Assembly (NCBI RefSeq): GCF_003952725.1
Contig: NZ_CP032509.1
Coordinates: forward strand, 3,620,001 to 3,684,000
Length of the DNA: 64,000 nucleotides
Reading direction: 5' to 3'
DNA from: Georhizobium profundi
Lineage (GTDB): Bacteria; Pseudomonadota; Alphaproteobacteria; Rhizobiales; Rhizobiaceae
Part shown: positions 19,199-28,882 of the stretch, one piece after another
Layout: each line of letters begins with the position of its first letter
How positions within the stretch are numbered: position 1 is the first letter of the stretch
Translations under genes and position numbers: made by a program
Notes under the pieces: model-generated
Told to the model about the DNA's origin: nothing
Seen by the model: only the letters and a program-made list of their open reading frames with translations
Database searches by the model: none

Positions 19199-21295
19199 AT
19201 GAACATTGCCCTTCGCGATTCGACTTTGCCGACGCCTGTTGAGGGCGAGGGCTATCTCTCTTCACTGAACGCCGAGCAGCGGGCGGCGGTGGAGCATGGC
19301 GAGGGCGCTGTGGCTGGCCCCCTGCTGGTCATCGCGGGAGCCGGGTCGGGCAAGACCAATACGCTTGCCCATCGCGTTGCGCATCTGATCGTCAAGGGCG
19401 CCGATCCGCGCCGCATCCTGCTGATGACTTTCTCGCGCCGGGCAGCGTCGGAAATGAGGAGCCGGGTAGAGCGGATCGCCGCGCGGGTGCTGGGGGACAA
19501 GGCCGCAGCGCTGACGGAGGGCCTCACCTGGGCAGGCACGTTCCATGCCGTCGGCGCACGGCTCCTGCGAGACTATGCGCTGGAGATCGGGCTCGACCCC
19601 GCGTTCACCATCCACGACCGCGAGGACTCCGCCGACCTCATGAACCTCGTGCGGCACGAGCTTGGCCTGTCGAAGACCGAAAGCCGCTTTCCGGCCAAGG
19701 GGACCTGCCTTGCGATCTACTCGCGCGTCGTCAATGCGCAGGATGAGTTGGAGCCGATCCTGGCGAAGAGCTTTCCCTGGTGCATGGGCTGGGCCGAGGA
19801 ATTAAAGCAGCTCTTTGCCGCTTACGTCGACGCCAAGCAGGCGCAGAACGTGCTCGACTATGACGACCTGCTGCTCTGGTGGGCGCAGATGTGCGGCGAG
19901 GCAGCGATCGCGGAGCATCTTGGCGGGCGCTTCGACCATATCCTCGTTGATGAATACCAGGACACCAACCGCCTTCAGGCGTCGATCCTCTTGGCGCTGA
20001 AGCCGGATGGCGCCGGGCTGACCGTCGTGGGCGACGACGCCCAGTCGATCTATTCTTTCCGGGCGGCCGAGGTCCGCAACATCCTCGATTTTCCTGGCCA
20101 CTTCGCCGAGCTGGCGCGCGTTGTCACGCTCGACCGCAACTACCGCTCGACCGACGTGATCCTCGCAGCCGCCAATGCGGTGATTGGCGAGGCGTCCGAG
20201 CGCTTCACCAAGAACCTGTGGACCGAGCGTAGCTCGCGCGATCTGCCTCGGCTCGTCACCGTGCGCGACGAGGCTGAGCAAGCAAATTATGTCGCCGATC
20301 AGGTTCTGGAGGCTCGCGAGGAAGGCGTCGCGCTGAAGGCGCAGGCCGTCCTCTTCCGCGCCGCGCATCACTCCGGGCCGCTGGAGATCGAGCTGACCCG
20401 CCGCAACATGCCCTTCGTGAAGTTTGGGGGACTCAAGTTCCTCGATGCCGCACATGTTAAGGATGTGCTGGCAGTCCTGCGTTTTGCCGAGAACCCGAAG
20501 GATCGCGTTGCAGCGTTCCGCGTCATGCAGCTCATCCCCGGCATCGGCCCGTCGGCCGCCGGTCATGCGCTGGAAGCGATGGAACGCGCGCTCGATCCGG
20601 CACTGGGGTTGCAGTTCTTCAAGGCGCCCGCTCGTGCCGAGGCTGACTGGCCCGGCTTTGTGGAGCTCTACTCCGGCTTGCGCACAAAGTCTTCCTGGCC
20701 TGCCGACCTCGAGCGCGTGCGGCTGTGGTACGAGCCACATCTGGAGCGCATACACGAGGATGCCGGTACGCGGCGCGCCGATCTCCTGCAGCTCGAACAG
20801 ATCGCCGCCGGCTATTCCTCACGCGAGCGGTTTCTAACCGACCTCACGCTTGATCCGCCCGACGCCACCAGCGATGAAGCAGGGCCGCCGCATCTCGACG
20901 AGGACTATCTGATCCTCTCGACCATCCATTCCGCCAAGGGCCAGGAATGGACGAAGGTTTTCGTGCTCAACGCCGTCGACGGCTGCATCCCGAGCGACCT
21001 TGCGGTGGGAGAGCGCGACGAGATCGAGGAGGAGCGCCGCCTGCTTTACGTCGCGATGACGCGCGCAAAGGACAGTCTGCACCTTATCACGCCGCAGCGC
21101 TTCTTCGTGCACGGCCAAGCCGCGCGCGGCGACCGCCACGTTTACGCCTCGCGCACCCGCTTCATCACCGAGCCCATGCTGGAACGCTTCGCGCAAACCG
21201 CATGGCCCCCGCCATCGCAAGGTGCGAGCGGGCGCTCGCCGCAACCCAATATCCGCGTCGACCTCAAGGCGAAGATGCGCGGCATGTGGCGATAG
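19199..21295 (+). CDS. UvrD/Rep-family ATP-dependent DNA helicase
   Basis: A 698-residue superfamily 1A helicase. Walker A GAGSGKT is at about residues 47-53; then come the Walker B region HILVDEYQDTN, motif III GDDAQSIYSFR, the LDRNYRS motif, STIHSAKGQEW and the C-terminal LLYVAMTRAK. It unwinds DNA 3'-5' in repair or in an element-linked role. I chose the ATG at 19199 (MNIALRDSTL), where similarity begins; the frame is open further upstream but overlaps the integrase remnant. It follows the integrase on the same strand, so it may belong to the same integrated element, although similar helicases also occur with NHEJ genes. No nuclease domain is visible. Confidence 0.9.
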   Translation: MNIALRDSTLPTPVEGEGYLSSLNAEQRAAVEHGEGAVAGPLLVIAGAGSGKTNTLAHRVAHLIVKGADPRRILLMTFSRRAASEMRSRVERIAARVLGDKAAALTEGLTWAGTFHAVGARLLRDYALEIGLDPAFTIHDREDSADLMNLVRHELGLSKTESRFPAKGTCLAIYSRVVNAQDELEPILAKSFPWCMGWAEELKQLFAAYVDAKQAQNVLDYDDLLLWWAQMCGEAAIAEHLGGRFDHILVDEYQDTNRLQASILLALKPDGAGLTVVGDDAQSIYSFRAAEVRNILDFPGHFAELARVVTLDRNYRSTDVILAAANAVIGEASERFTKNLWTERSSRDLPRLVTVRDEAEQANYVADQVLEAREEGVALKAQAVLFRAAHHSGPLEIELTRRNMPFVKFGGLKFLDAAHVKDVLAVLRFAENPKDRVAAFRVMQLIPGIGPSAAGHALEAMERALDPALGLQFFKAPARAEADWPGFVELYSGLRTKSSWPADLERVRLWYEPHLERIHEDAGTRRADLLQLEQIAAGYSSRERFLTDLTLDPPDATSDEAGPPHLDEDYLILSTIHSAKGQEWTKVFVLNAVDGCIPSDLAVGERDEIEEERRLLYVAMTRAKDSLHLITPQRFFVHGQAARGDRHVYASRTRFITEPMLERFAQTAWPPPSQGASGRSPQPNIRVDLKAKMRGMWR

Positions 21296-21394
21296 GTTTC
21301 AGGGCGAGGATAGTCGAGGCAGAGCAGGCCAGCGATGCTCCATCTCTGCATCATGCTCGTCCGCCCTATCGACGCCACGCGCCCCTCCATGGAC

Positions 21395-21664
21395 TTACCG
21401 CCATTGAACATCGGGGCAATCGCAAGCAAGCGCCGCCACGGCCTCGGTGTAGCCTACCAGACGCCTCGTCTTGGGCGCTGGCGTGCGGACACCGCCTCGG
21501 CAGGCAACCATATCGGTTAACTCGAACCGCGCCGCCCTGAAGCCGACTTCTCGCAAGGCGTCGGCCACCGGGCTCATCGCCACTGGCTTCATTGGCACGC
21601 CCACGTCATGGACGAACAGGACCGTCGGAACGGCGTCTTCTCGGCCGTCGATCAGGAACGACAT
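21395..21664 (-). pseudogene. Truncated alpha/beta-hydrolase-like N-terminal fragment
   Basis: About 89 residues (MSFLIDGREDAVPTVLFVHD onward) resemble the first strands of the Tex30/KANL3-like alpha/beta hydrolases, with an oxyanion-type turn and FRAARFELTDM. The glycine-rich nucleophile elbow and the rest of the fold are missing, and the frame stops soon after. Treated as a remnant. Low certainty. Confidence 0.35.
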
Positions 21665-22393
21665 CTGCCTCTTCCCGCTCTTCAAGACAGCAAGGCTTCG
21701 GTTTTAGGAAATGGTTACCTAGCTACCGAAGCAGACCTTTCCCGCTCAGAACCTTGGATCGCTTCCCCCTATCTCTGAATCAGATGACCGCAAATCGAGA
21801 TGACGTGCGGGCACTTCATCACGCGTTGGGTCACGTCGATCTGCCCCGCGTTGCCGACGCCAAGTGTCAATGCCGTTGCCGTGCCCCTGCCCTGGCCAGG
21901 GTCCGCGGTCAGGGCTTCAACAAGGCGATCCGTCGCCGACACCAGCCGGCCGTCTCTAGGGCTTCTGATGAGCTTTCTCGATCTCCGGATATTTGCGCAG
22001 CAGCGCATTGAGATCGCCAGGCCCGAATATGTGCCTAGCTCTGTCGACCACAGCTTATAGGCGTAGGCACCATCGCATTCTTTTCCGCCTTTACCGCGCC
22101 ATTGGGTTGATATGCTTGATCAGGCAGATGAAGGATGGTTGTGCTGGCAAGACTGCACGAGCGCTACCGAAGCGTCCTATTCAGATGCGTACGAGACTTA
22201 GCGTTTGTGCGCGGAACGGTTCAGAATTTGAGGCTGACGCGGTCGCTATTGTCGCAAGTGGCCGACTTTGCGTTGACGCTTTACCGATGCGATCGATGCA
22301 GGCACCATAATCTTACCAGTCGGACCTAAAAGTAGGCGCTACACAACAACTTGAACACTCGAGTGCAATGTTTCGATGCGCAGCAGTCCGGTT

Positions 22394-22574
22394 AGCGACT
22401 GCTTTTGGGTTGGCCCGATATCCTGTGAGCGACTGGAATGGGGCGCAAAGCTGACGTTTCAGAAACTGTTGGGAAATCATTTCCCAGCCTCGTGCAAGGC
22501 GACACTCGAATGTCGACTTTGCGCCCGCCATTTGGTGGTTGAGACGCAGTTCGCCGTGACTAAAAGCCGACGCT
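22394..22574. repeat. MITE-like palindromic element, copy 1
   Basis: Nested inverted repeats. The outer arms are AGCGACTGCTTTTGGGT and, inverted, AGCGTCGGCTTTTAGTC. The inner arms are GGGCGCAAAG (22441) and CTTTGCGCCC (22517-22526), and a central palindrome GGGAAATCATTTCCC lies between them. The same layout recurs at 56449-56629. No coding capacity. Confidence 0.7.
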
Positions 22575-22767
22575 AGGCATATTGCGACAAGCGGAAGCAA
22601 TATTCCTAATATACGCGTCGTTCAGCTAGACTGATTCCCCCATGCTCGTTATCGAACTGCGCTAGATACGATCGAGCCTGCGGTCAATTGTTCCTGCTAC
22701 TAGAACCTTGTCTAATTGCCCACGCTTAACACTTTTGGCCTAGTCTTGCTCGCGTGGAGGATCTGCC

Positions 22768-23562
22768 ATGTTAGGTGCGCGCGCAGATATGTCGATGCGG
22801 AACTGGGGGAAGCTAGCTCAATGGACTGTCTTCGGTACGTTGGGTTGCGTCACAATTTGCATTAGCATCAACTATGTTATGTTCCGAAGTGATCCTGCTG
22901 TAATATTAAGTAAAGCACTGATAAGCTCCACTTTACTGCCGATTATTCTTGCCGGGCCCTTGTTCTTTTTTTTGTCCTTGAAACTAAGGGAACTGGCGAT
23001 AGCCAACCATCGCTTGGCTTATCTCGCTGCGACAGACAGCCTTACGGGATGTTTGAATCGACGTGCCTTCACCAAGTCAGTTGAGAACTGCCTGAACTTC
23101 CATAGCGTTACTCACAATCCGATCGGTGCGCTGCTCGTAATTGATGCTGACCACTTTAAGGCGATTAACGATCGCTTCGGACATCATCGTGGAGATGAAG
23201 CTCTCACGCTTCTTGCAAAAGCAATCACTGGGTCCTTACGCAAGAACGATGAGCTGGGCAGGCTTGGGGGCGAAGAGTTTGCTGTTTTTCTTCAGCACGC
23301 CAACATGGCCGAGGCCTCGCTTGTGGCCGAACGCATACGCAAGGCAGTTAATGACATCGACTTCAAGGTAAATGGCGAGCAATACAAATTGTCGGTGAGT
23401 ATCGGTGGTGCCGCCTGCGCGCACAGCGCGACGTTTGCCAACCTATTCCGACTTGCCGATGAGCAACTGTACATCGCCAAAAACGGCGGACGTAACCGGA
23501 TCGAAATGATCTGCAATTCATCGCAGGCTGCCTTGACCGCGGCGTCTGCAAGTCTGCACTGA
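22768..23562 (+). CDS. GGDEF-domain diguanylate cyclase with two membrane segments
   Basis: A 264-residue inner-membrane protein. Two hydrophobic segments (about residues 19-38 and 50-72) precede a GGDEF domain beginning ATDSLTGCLNRRAF, with the catalytic signature GGEEF in LGRLGGEEFAVFL. A GGEEF active site predicts c-di-GMP synthesis; there is no EAL domain. A GGAGG lies before the ATG. Base composition is clearly less GC-rich than the core genes, which fits acquisition with the island. Confidence 0.92.
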   Translation: MLGARADMSMRNWGKLAQWTVFGTLGCVTICISINYVMFRSDPAVILSKALISSTLLPIILAGPLFFFLSLKLRELAIANHRLAYLAATDSLTGCLNRRAFTKSVENCLNFHSVTHNPIGALLVIDADHFKAINDRFGHHRGDEALTLLAKAITGSLRKNDELGRLGGEEFAVFLQHANMAEASLVAERIRKAVNDIDFKVNGEQYKLSVSIGGAACAHSATFANLFRLADEQLYIAKNGGRNRIEMICNSSQAALTAASASLH

Positions 23563-23786
23563 ACACTCTTAAAACTGGCTCTTGCTGTCGCGGCGCGCTT
23601 GGCTGGCTTACTGTGCAAACTTTCACTTGATCGAATCATACCAGTACGGCGAGTTACAACGAACCGTTATTTCGCAGAGGACCTCCCGCTTCGCGCCGCC
23701 ATTTCTGCCGTCGCAATAAACTCTGCTTTCGCTTGAAAGCGGACAATGTCTTCGATTAGTTCGAAAGCCGATTTAAGCCCTCAGGT

Positions 23787-23946
23787 TGCAATCTTCGTTC
23801 TGCCTCTGTGCCCCACTACCTCGCCTCCTTATGAAACTGGAACGACGTCTGAAGCGACATGCACACCTGCATGGAGCGCTGGCGACGATCTTGATAAATC
23901 GTGAGAAGCCCGGCAAACCAGAAAATGGATTCTAACCGAATTGGGT
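23787..23946 (+). repeat. Inverted repeat A, left copy (160 bp)
   Basis: Matches the reverse complement of 30059-30218 over 160 bases, about 88-90 % by eye, without gaps. Both copies share an open frame encoding 34 residues. The pair encloses 6.1 kb with the hybrid kinase, a hydrolase pseudogene, DUF1801 and the IS3 element. Confidence 0.85.
23831..23935 (+). CDS. Conserved 34-residue ORF in repeat A (doubtful)
   Basis: The frame MKLERRLKRHAHLHGALATI...PENGF ends in TAA. The other copy (30174-30070) encodes the same peptide with T2, S25 and Y32 instead of K2, E25 and N32, starts GTG and ends TAG. No ribosome site is visible, and it may be the tail of a lost gene. Confidence 0.2.
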   Translation: MKLERRLKRHAHLHGALATILINREKPGKPENGF

Positions 23947-24109
23947 CCACAATTAAGATTTGGTTCGGCGAGAGGACGCAGGTTCGCCATGCGATCAGGC
24001 GGACTATTGGCGACAAGAACAGGTCCGTTCTGCGCGAAAATGGCAGGTTGGTGCGTCTTGTCAGGCGGCTCCGCATTTTCGATGAAGGCGGGGAGATCAA
24101 GAGGCGTTG

Positions 24110-26659
24110 GTGCCAGCAAATGATACGACCATGATGGGAAACCAGAGTTTCGCGCGTCTATTTCAGGCCTCGCCAGCGCCATTTCTTGTTCTTAAACCCG
24201 ACGCGCCGCGGTTCACCATCATCGAGGTAAACGAGGCGTATCTGGCGGCCACGATGCGGACGCGCGAAGATGTGGTCGGACTGGGCATCTTCGAGGCATA
24301 TCCTGACAACCCCGACGACCCGGCCATCGCGGGCGTGCGCACCCTGCGTGCGTCAATCGAGCATGTGCTCGCCTCCAAGCAGCCGGACACGCTACCGGGT
24401 CTCAAATACGACGTCGCTCGGCCGGACGGTACGTTTGAGGAACGGTGGTGGAGTCCGGTCAACTCGCCAGTGCTCGACGAAAACGGCGAGGTGGAGGCGA
24501 TCATCCACAACGCCAACGACGTGACTGAGCAATACCGCGCCGAAAAGGCGCTGCGCGAGAACGAGGCGCGCCTGCGCTTCATGAACGAGCTCGATGAGGC
24601 GCTGCGCAGTTCGGGGGACGCGGTCGCCGCGATGTCCGCGGCTGCGCAGTTGCTGGGGCGGCGCCTCGGCGCCTCCCGAACCGCCTACGCCGCCGTTGAC
24701 GTCGACAGCGATGCCTTCATCATCCACCGCGACTATACAGCGCCGGGGATCGCGAGTTCGGCCGGGACCTACAGTCTCGATCTCTTCGGTCCGCGCGCCG
24801 CCGTCGACATGCGCGGCGGACAGACGCTCGTTATTCGCGACGTCGCGGGCGAGCTCGCCCTCGGCGAAGGACGCGAGACCTTCCAATCGATCGGTATCGA
24901 CGCAATCGTCTGTTGCCCACTCGTCAGCGGCGGCAGGCTCGCGGCGATGATGGCCGTTCACCAGGACACCCCGCGGGACTGGCGCGCCGACGAGATTTCG
25001 CTGGTCGAGGCGGTGGTCGAGCGCTGCTGGGCACATGTCGAGCGCGTCAGCGCCGAAAGCCGGCTGCGAGAGTCGGAGGCGAAATATCATGCCGTCGCCA
25101 ATTCAGTCGACCAGATGATCTGGTTGACGCGTCCTGACGGCTTTCATGACTACTATAACGACCGCTGGTACGAATTTACCGGCGCGCCCTATGGCTCGAC
25201 GGACGGCGAGGCGTGGAACGGCCTATTCCACCCCGATGATCAGGAGCGATCCTGGGCCTTATGGCAGCACTGCCTCAAGACCGGGGAGCCCTATCATATC
25301 GAGTACCGCTTGCGGCATCGTTCAGGCCAATACCGCTGGGTTATCGGCCGCGCGCAGTGCGTACGTGACCAAAATGGACAGATCGCTCGCTGGTATGGCT
25401 CCTGCACCGATATACACGATCTGAAAATGGCTGAAGAGCAGCTGCGCGAACTTAACGAAACGCTTGAGCATCGCGTTTTCGAGCGCACCGCGGAGCTGGA
25501 GCAGGCGCACGAGGCGCTACGCCAAAGTCAGAAAATGGAAGCCGTCGGCCAACTCACTGGCGGCATCGCGCACGACTTCAACAACCTCCTGGCGGGCATC
25601 TCGGGCTCGCTCGACATGATGCAGACCCGTCTCCAGCAGGGGCGCGTCGGTGACCTCGACCGCTACATGGTTGGCGCGCAAGGCGCGGCCAAACGCGCCT
25701 CGGCGCTAACGCATCGCCTTCTCGCGTTCTCGCGACGTCAGACGTTGGACCCCAAGCCGACGGACGTGAACCGCCTCGTTGCCGGAATGGAAGACCTCAT
25801 CCGGCGGACGGTCGGTCCGCAGATCGCTGTCGAGACAGTGGCGAAGGCGGGCTTGTGGTCGGCGCTGGTCGACCCCAACCAGCTCGAGAACGCGCTCTTG
25901 AACCTTTGCATCAACGCGCGGGACGCCATGCCCAACGGCGGCAGCATCACAATCGAGACCGCGAATCGCTGGCTCGACGATCGGGCCGCGCGCGAGCGCG
26001 ACCTGCCGCCCGGCCAGTACCTTTCCATGTGTGTGTCGGACAATGGAACGGGCATGTCCCCGGACATCATCGAGCGCGCCTTCGATCCGTTCTTCACCAC
26101 CAAGCCGATCGGCGTCGGCACAGGGCTCGGCCTCTCGATGATCTATGGGTTCGCCCGCCAGTCGGGCGGGCAAGTCCGCATCTACTCCGAGGTCGGAAAC
26201 GGGACGATGGTCTGCGTCTACCTTCCCCGCCACCACGAGGAGGAGGTTTGCGAACCCGAGGTTGTTCCTACGCTCCCGCGGGTCGACTCAAGAGGCAAGA
26301 CAGTCCTCGTGGTGGACGACGAGCCACTGGTGCGAATGCTCGTGGTGGACGCTGTCGAAGATCTTGGATTCAGCACGATCGAGGCGGGCGATGGCCCGCA
26401 GGCGCTGAAAGTCCTGCGCTCGGACGCATTCGTCGACCTCCTCATCACCGACGTGGGTCTGCCCAATGGCATGAACGGGCGGCAAGTGGCCGACGCCGCT
26501 CGGGAGCTACGTGCCAACCTAAAGGTGCTGTTCGTGACGGGTTATGCCGAGAACGCCGTTCTAAGCCATGGTCATCTCGATCCCGGCATGCAGGTGGTGA
26601 CAAAGCCGTTCGACATGACCGTCCTGTCTAACCGGATCCAGGGCATGTTCGACGACTGA
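24110..26659 (+). CDS. Hybrid histidine kinase, PAS-GAF-PAS-HisKA-HATPase-REC
   Basis: About 849 residues, cytoplasmic, with no membrane segment. Order: an N-terminal PAS (about residues 10-140), a GAF domain (about 165-320), a PAS with PAC (330-445), and HisKA with the phospho-histidine in GGIAHDFNNLL (about residue 489). HATPase follows with DNGTGM and GTGLGLSMIYGFARQSGG. The C-terminal receiver has VVDDEPLVR, LITDVGLPNG (phospho-Asp) and VTKPFD. Signal and output partners are not encoded nearby. The start is uncertain: GTG 24110 has AGAGG upstream, and ATGs at 24131 and 24134 are possible. Confidence 0.9.
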   Translation: MPANDTTMMGNQSFARLFQASPAPFLVLKPDAPRFTIIEVNEAYLAATMRTREDVVGLGIFEAYPDNPDDPAIAGVRTLRASIEHVLASKQPDTLPGLKYDVARPDGTFEERWWSPVNSPVLDENGEVEAIIHNANDVTEQYRAEKALRENEARLRFMNELDEALRSSGDAVAAMSAAAQLLGRRLGASRTAYAAVDVDSDAFIIHRDYTAPGIASSAGTYSLDLFGPRAAVDMRGGQTLVIRDVAGELALGEGRETFQSIGIDAIVCCPLVSGGRLAAMMAVHQDTPRDWRADEISLVEAVVERCWAHVERVSAESRLRESEAKYHAVANSVDQMIWLTRPDGFHDYYNDRWYEFTGAPYGSTDGEAWNGLFHPDDQERSWALWQHCLKTGEPYHIEYRLRHRSGQYRWVIGRAQCVRDQNGQIARWYGSCTDIHDLKMAEEQLRELNETLEHRVFERTAELEQAHEALRQSQKMEAVGQLTGGIAHDFNNLLAGISGSLDMMQTRLQQGRVGDLDRYMVGAQGAAKRASALTHRLLAFSRRQTLDPKPTDVNRLVAGMEDLIRRTVGPQIAVETVAKAGLWSALVDPNQLENALLNLCINARDAMPNGGSITIETANRWLDDRAARERDLPPGQYLSMCVSDNGTGMSPDIIERAFDPFFTTKPIGVGTGLGLSMIYGFARQSGGQVRIYSEVGNGTMVCVYLPRHHEEEVCEPEVVPTLPRVDSRGKTVLVVDDEPLVRMLVVDAVEDLGFSTIEAGDGPQALKVLRSDAFVDLLITDVGLPNGMNGRQVADAARELRANLKVLFVTGYAENAVLSHGHLDPGMQVVTKPFDMTVLSNRIQGMFDD

Positions 26660-27144
26660 CGCTCACGCGCTTTCCGAACGCCCGCTTTCGGTGGTGGTTT
26701 GAAAGATGGGCTTGACCTCTTGAAGGGGCCGTACCGTCGCACAGACTAGCTCAAGCCTAATTGCAGCTATTCGGACCTCGGCGCCAAAGACCTCACCTCC
26801 GGAAACCACCCCGAAGGCGTCGGTAGGAAAACATTTCCCAGCGTCCCACCCCGCTGACGCCCTCCGGACCGGGGTGGGAAGCGGACCGGCAGGTTTCGGG
26901 CGGTTACTCGGCGAAACTGCTTTTCACCTAACACCGAGCTTTGGTAGCAGCGCGCCGCATATAGACGCTCAGGTTTATTTCGACCGTGCTAGGAAGCAGA
27001 CCAGGAACGTTACTGCTCTTACCGGCTTGTGCAGGAAGTCAGTTATCGGAACACCGGCAAAGCGCCGCGCGGAGAAGTGCTGGTCACTGACCTCGAATGC
27101 CGTTCGCGATCGTTCAGCGCACCAAAGGTAACAAGAGAAACAGT
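26660..27144. other. Intergenic region with a copy of repeat family R
   Basis: No gene recognised. It includes the R-family repeat at 26756-26840 and a further GC-rich hairpin-prone stretch (CCCACCCCG / CGGGGTGGG) near 26846-26880. Confidence 0.45.
26756..26840 (+). repeat. Intergenic repeat family R, copy 1
   Basis: Shares CAGCTATTCGG...CTCGGCGCCAAA...TCCGGAAAC and an end like GGAAAACATTTCCC with the stretches at 28632-28725 and 39129-39243 (inverted). Diverged, non-coding. Confidence 0.5.
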
Positions 27145-27921
27145 ATGATTAATCAGATTACCCGTGGCACGGGTCGGAAGCTGCTTCTAGTCCACGGGCT
27201 CGGGGGAAGCTGGCAATCATGGAGCACTATCCTGGATGCACTTAGCGCCAATTGAACGGTGATCGCGATTGACCTTCCTGGGCATGGCGCCACCCCGGCC
27301 GAACACGACAGCGGGACGTTCGATGGTCTTGTCGGCAGCGTCGAGCGCTATATAGCGGACAACGGACTGGCAGGGATTGACGTTGTCGGGAGCTCGATGG
27401 GGGCACGGATCGTGCTCGAACTCGCTCGACGCGGCAATATCGGCAACGTGGTGGCGCTTGATCCGGGTGGTTTCTGGCGGAGTTGGGAACGAACCTTCTT
27501 CAAGATCACCATAGGAGTTTCCGGGCGATTGCTCCGGGCAATCCGGCCCAGCCTGCCAATGCTGAGCGGGAATGCGGCGTCGCGCACTGCGCTGCTGGCA
27601 CAATTATCCGCGCATCCTTGGGCGCTCGATCCGCAGGTCGTTGCGACGGAATTGGCAAGTCTCAGCACAACATCGACATTCGACGCACTGGTCCATGACC
27701 TTGCGAGTGGTCGTGAGCAGACCGGTCCTGCCGCCGATGCCACTGGTCGCATCGTGATTGGGTGGGGCCGGCATGATCGCTTATGTCTGCCAAGGCAGGC
27801 GGCGCGGGCAAAAGCGGCTTTTCCTTCCGCGGATCTACATTGGTTCGAGTCCAGCGGCCACTTTCCTATGTGGGACATGCCCGAGGAGACTATTGCCGTC
27901 ATTCTTGCCGCGACTCGATGA
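27145..27921 (+). pseudogene. Alpha/beta hydrolase interrupted by an in-frame TGA
   Basis: About 258 codons. The start MINQITRGTGRKLLLVHGLGG gives the oxyanion-hole HG; after codon 36 comes a TGA (27253-27255) and then the same frame resumes with TVIAIDLPGHG. The nucleophile elbow VVGSSMGA, the acid region and the final ESSGHFP histidine are all present. A CGA-to-TGA change would explain the stop. Translation from the GTG at 27259 would yield a protein lacking the first strand and the oxyanion HG. It is probably dead, but otherwise intact, so the loss looks recent. Confidence 0.75.
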
Positions 27922-28157
27922 CGTCTTAACGCAATGCCGCCGGTCGGCGTGAGACGACTAGCACCCCGCCGCCATTGGTCCGCGCCATCGAAAACTTGCT
28001 TGATCACTCCATGATCGAGAGCACATTGCGCTATCTTGGCGTCGACGTGGAGGACGCGCTCCTCCTGGATGAGCGAACCGAGATCTGACATTGAGCGGCC
28101 GATGCAACGTGGACGGCCGCTTTTGACACGCGACACACTAGGTTGCTCCGACCATCG
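27922..28157. other. Short region with an integrase fragment
   Basis: Holds only the C-terminal integrase scrap at 27974-28088; otherwise nothing recognised up to the start of repeat B. Confidence 0.4.
27974..28088 (+). pseudogene. Tyrosine recombinase C-terminal fragment
   Basis: The plus frame reads AIENLLDHSMIESTLRYLGV then DVEDALLLDERTEI and a stop. It is close to the end of XerD-like integrases (LGHS.IE.T.RYLGV...ALALAE), including the catalytic tyrosine in RYLGV. Nothing upstream in frame completes the enzyme, so it is a remnant of a second integrase, of a different family from the one at 17159. Confidence 0.6.
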
Positions 28158-28621
28158 TGGGGTGGATTGCGGACGGGCAGCTTTTGGGCGGTCGTGGCAC
28201 CCAAGCAGTCATAGCTCTGCTTGCGCGAGCACATTCTATGGTCGATGATCCAGCATGACCGAATTGCTCGACCATAATGCATACATAGCTGCGGCGCCGG
28301 AAGCCCTTCGGCCACAACTTGCCAACGTTCGTGACCTCCTCAAGCAAGCTCTTCCTGATGCGGAAGAGGTCATGCAGTACGGCATGCCAGGCTTCACTTC
28401 CGGAGGCGTGATGATCGCGGGTTACGGAGCGTTCAGCAAACAGTGCGGCCTCTATGTCAGCAAAGGTGCGATCAACGCGCATGCTGACGATATCGCTGCA
28501 GCCGAGCTTAAAGCATCCAAGACTGGTGTCACCTTTTCACCAACAAAACCGATACCTGACGAACTGATCACGGCGCTCGCCTTGGCATCGCGCAACGATG
28601 CGGCGGTCTGACCGCCAATGT
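28158..28621 (+). repeat. Inverted repeat B, left copy (464 bp)
   Basis: Matches the reverse complement of 38630-39093 with no length difference. It contains the whole DUF1801 gene and about 100 bases before it. The pair encloses 10 kb with the IS3 element, the TRAP cluster and the 5-oxoprolinase. Confidence 0.88.
28255..28611 (+). CDS. DUF1801 (YdhG-like) family protein, copy 1
   Basis: A 118-residue cytoplasmic protein of the DUF1801/YdhG family, which shares its fold with the iron-chaperone frataxin-like group. Visible signatures are ALPDAEEVMQYGMPGF, YGAFSKQCGLYVSK and the C-terminal SPTKPIPDELI. The biochemical role of this family is not established. A near-identical copy (about 92 % at the protein level) lies inverted at 38640-38996, within a 464-bp duplication. 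Confidence 0.85.
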   Translation: MTELLDHNAYIAAAPEALRPQLANVRDLLKQALPDAEEVMQYGMPGFTSGGVMIAGYGAFSKQCGLYVSKGAINAHADDIAAAELKASKTGVTFSPTKPIPDELITALALASRNDAAV

Positions 28622-28631
28622 GCGAGATGGG

Positions 28632-28725
28632 GTCGCAAGCAGTTGTAGAGATCAGCTGAATCTTAGCGGCAGCTATTCGGCCCGCGGCGCCCAAAACCGG
28701 ATCGTCCGGAAACGGCCCAAACTGT
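28632..28725 (+). repeat. Intergenic repeat family R, copy 2
   Basis: GGCAGCTATTCGGCCCGCGG, then GCGCCCAAAACCGGATCGTC and GGAAACGGCCC, match copies at 26756 (+) and 39129-39243 (-). It directly follows repeat B. Confidence 0.5.
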
Positions 28726-28882
28726 GCCCAACAGACAATGTCCGCTTTCTCCGAAGTCCCCAGAAAAGCTGACAGGCGGCTTCCCACCCCAAAGTAGACA
28801 TGACGCCAGCCCGACTATCGCACTCGGGAAATGATTTCCTACCGGCGCTTTTGAAGTGACCTGCTCCCCTGAATGTCCCCAT

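Larger units (their letters stand above)
21296..22767. other. Long intergenic stretch with gene remnants and a palindromic element
   Basis: No intact gene of more than about 100 residues looks real here. It holds a minus-strand hydrolase fragment (21395-21664), short minus-strand coding-like shreds near 21960-22040 (for example LNALLRKYPEIEKAH), and the 181-bp palindromic element at 22394-22574. The region looks like decayed island DNA. Confidence 0.5.
23563..24106. other. Intergenic region holding inverted repeat A
   Basis: No confident gene. It contains the 160-bp repeat at 23787-23946 with a 34-codon reading frame (23831-23935), then a stretch leading into the hybrid kinase gene. Confidence 0.4.

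Noticed and set aside
21769..22008. 79-codon minus frame and neighbours in the island
   Set aside because: No domain or start site recognised; probably relic DNA.
27145..27921. TGA in the hydrolase read as selenocysteine
   Set aside because: The family has no selenocysteine at this point and no SECIS-like hairpin was seen after it.
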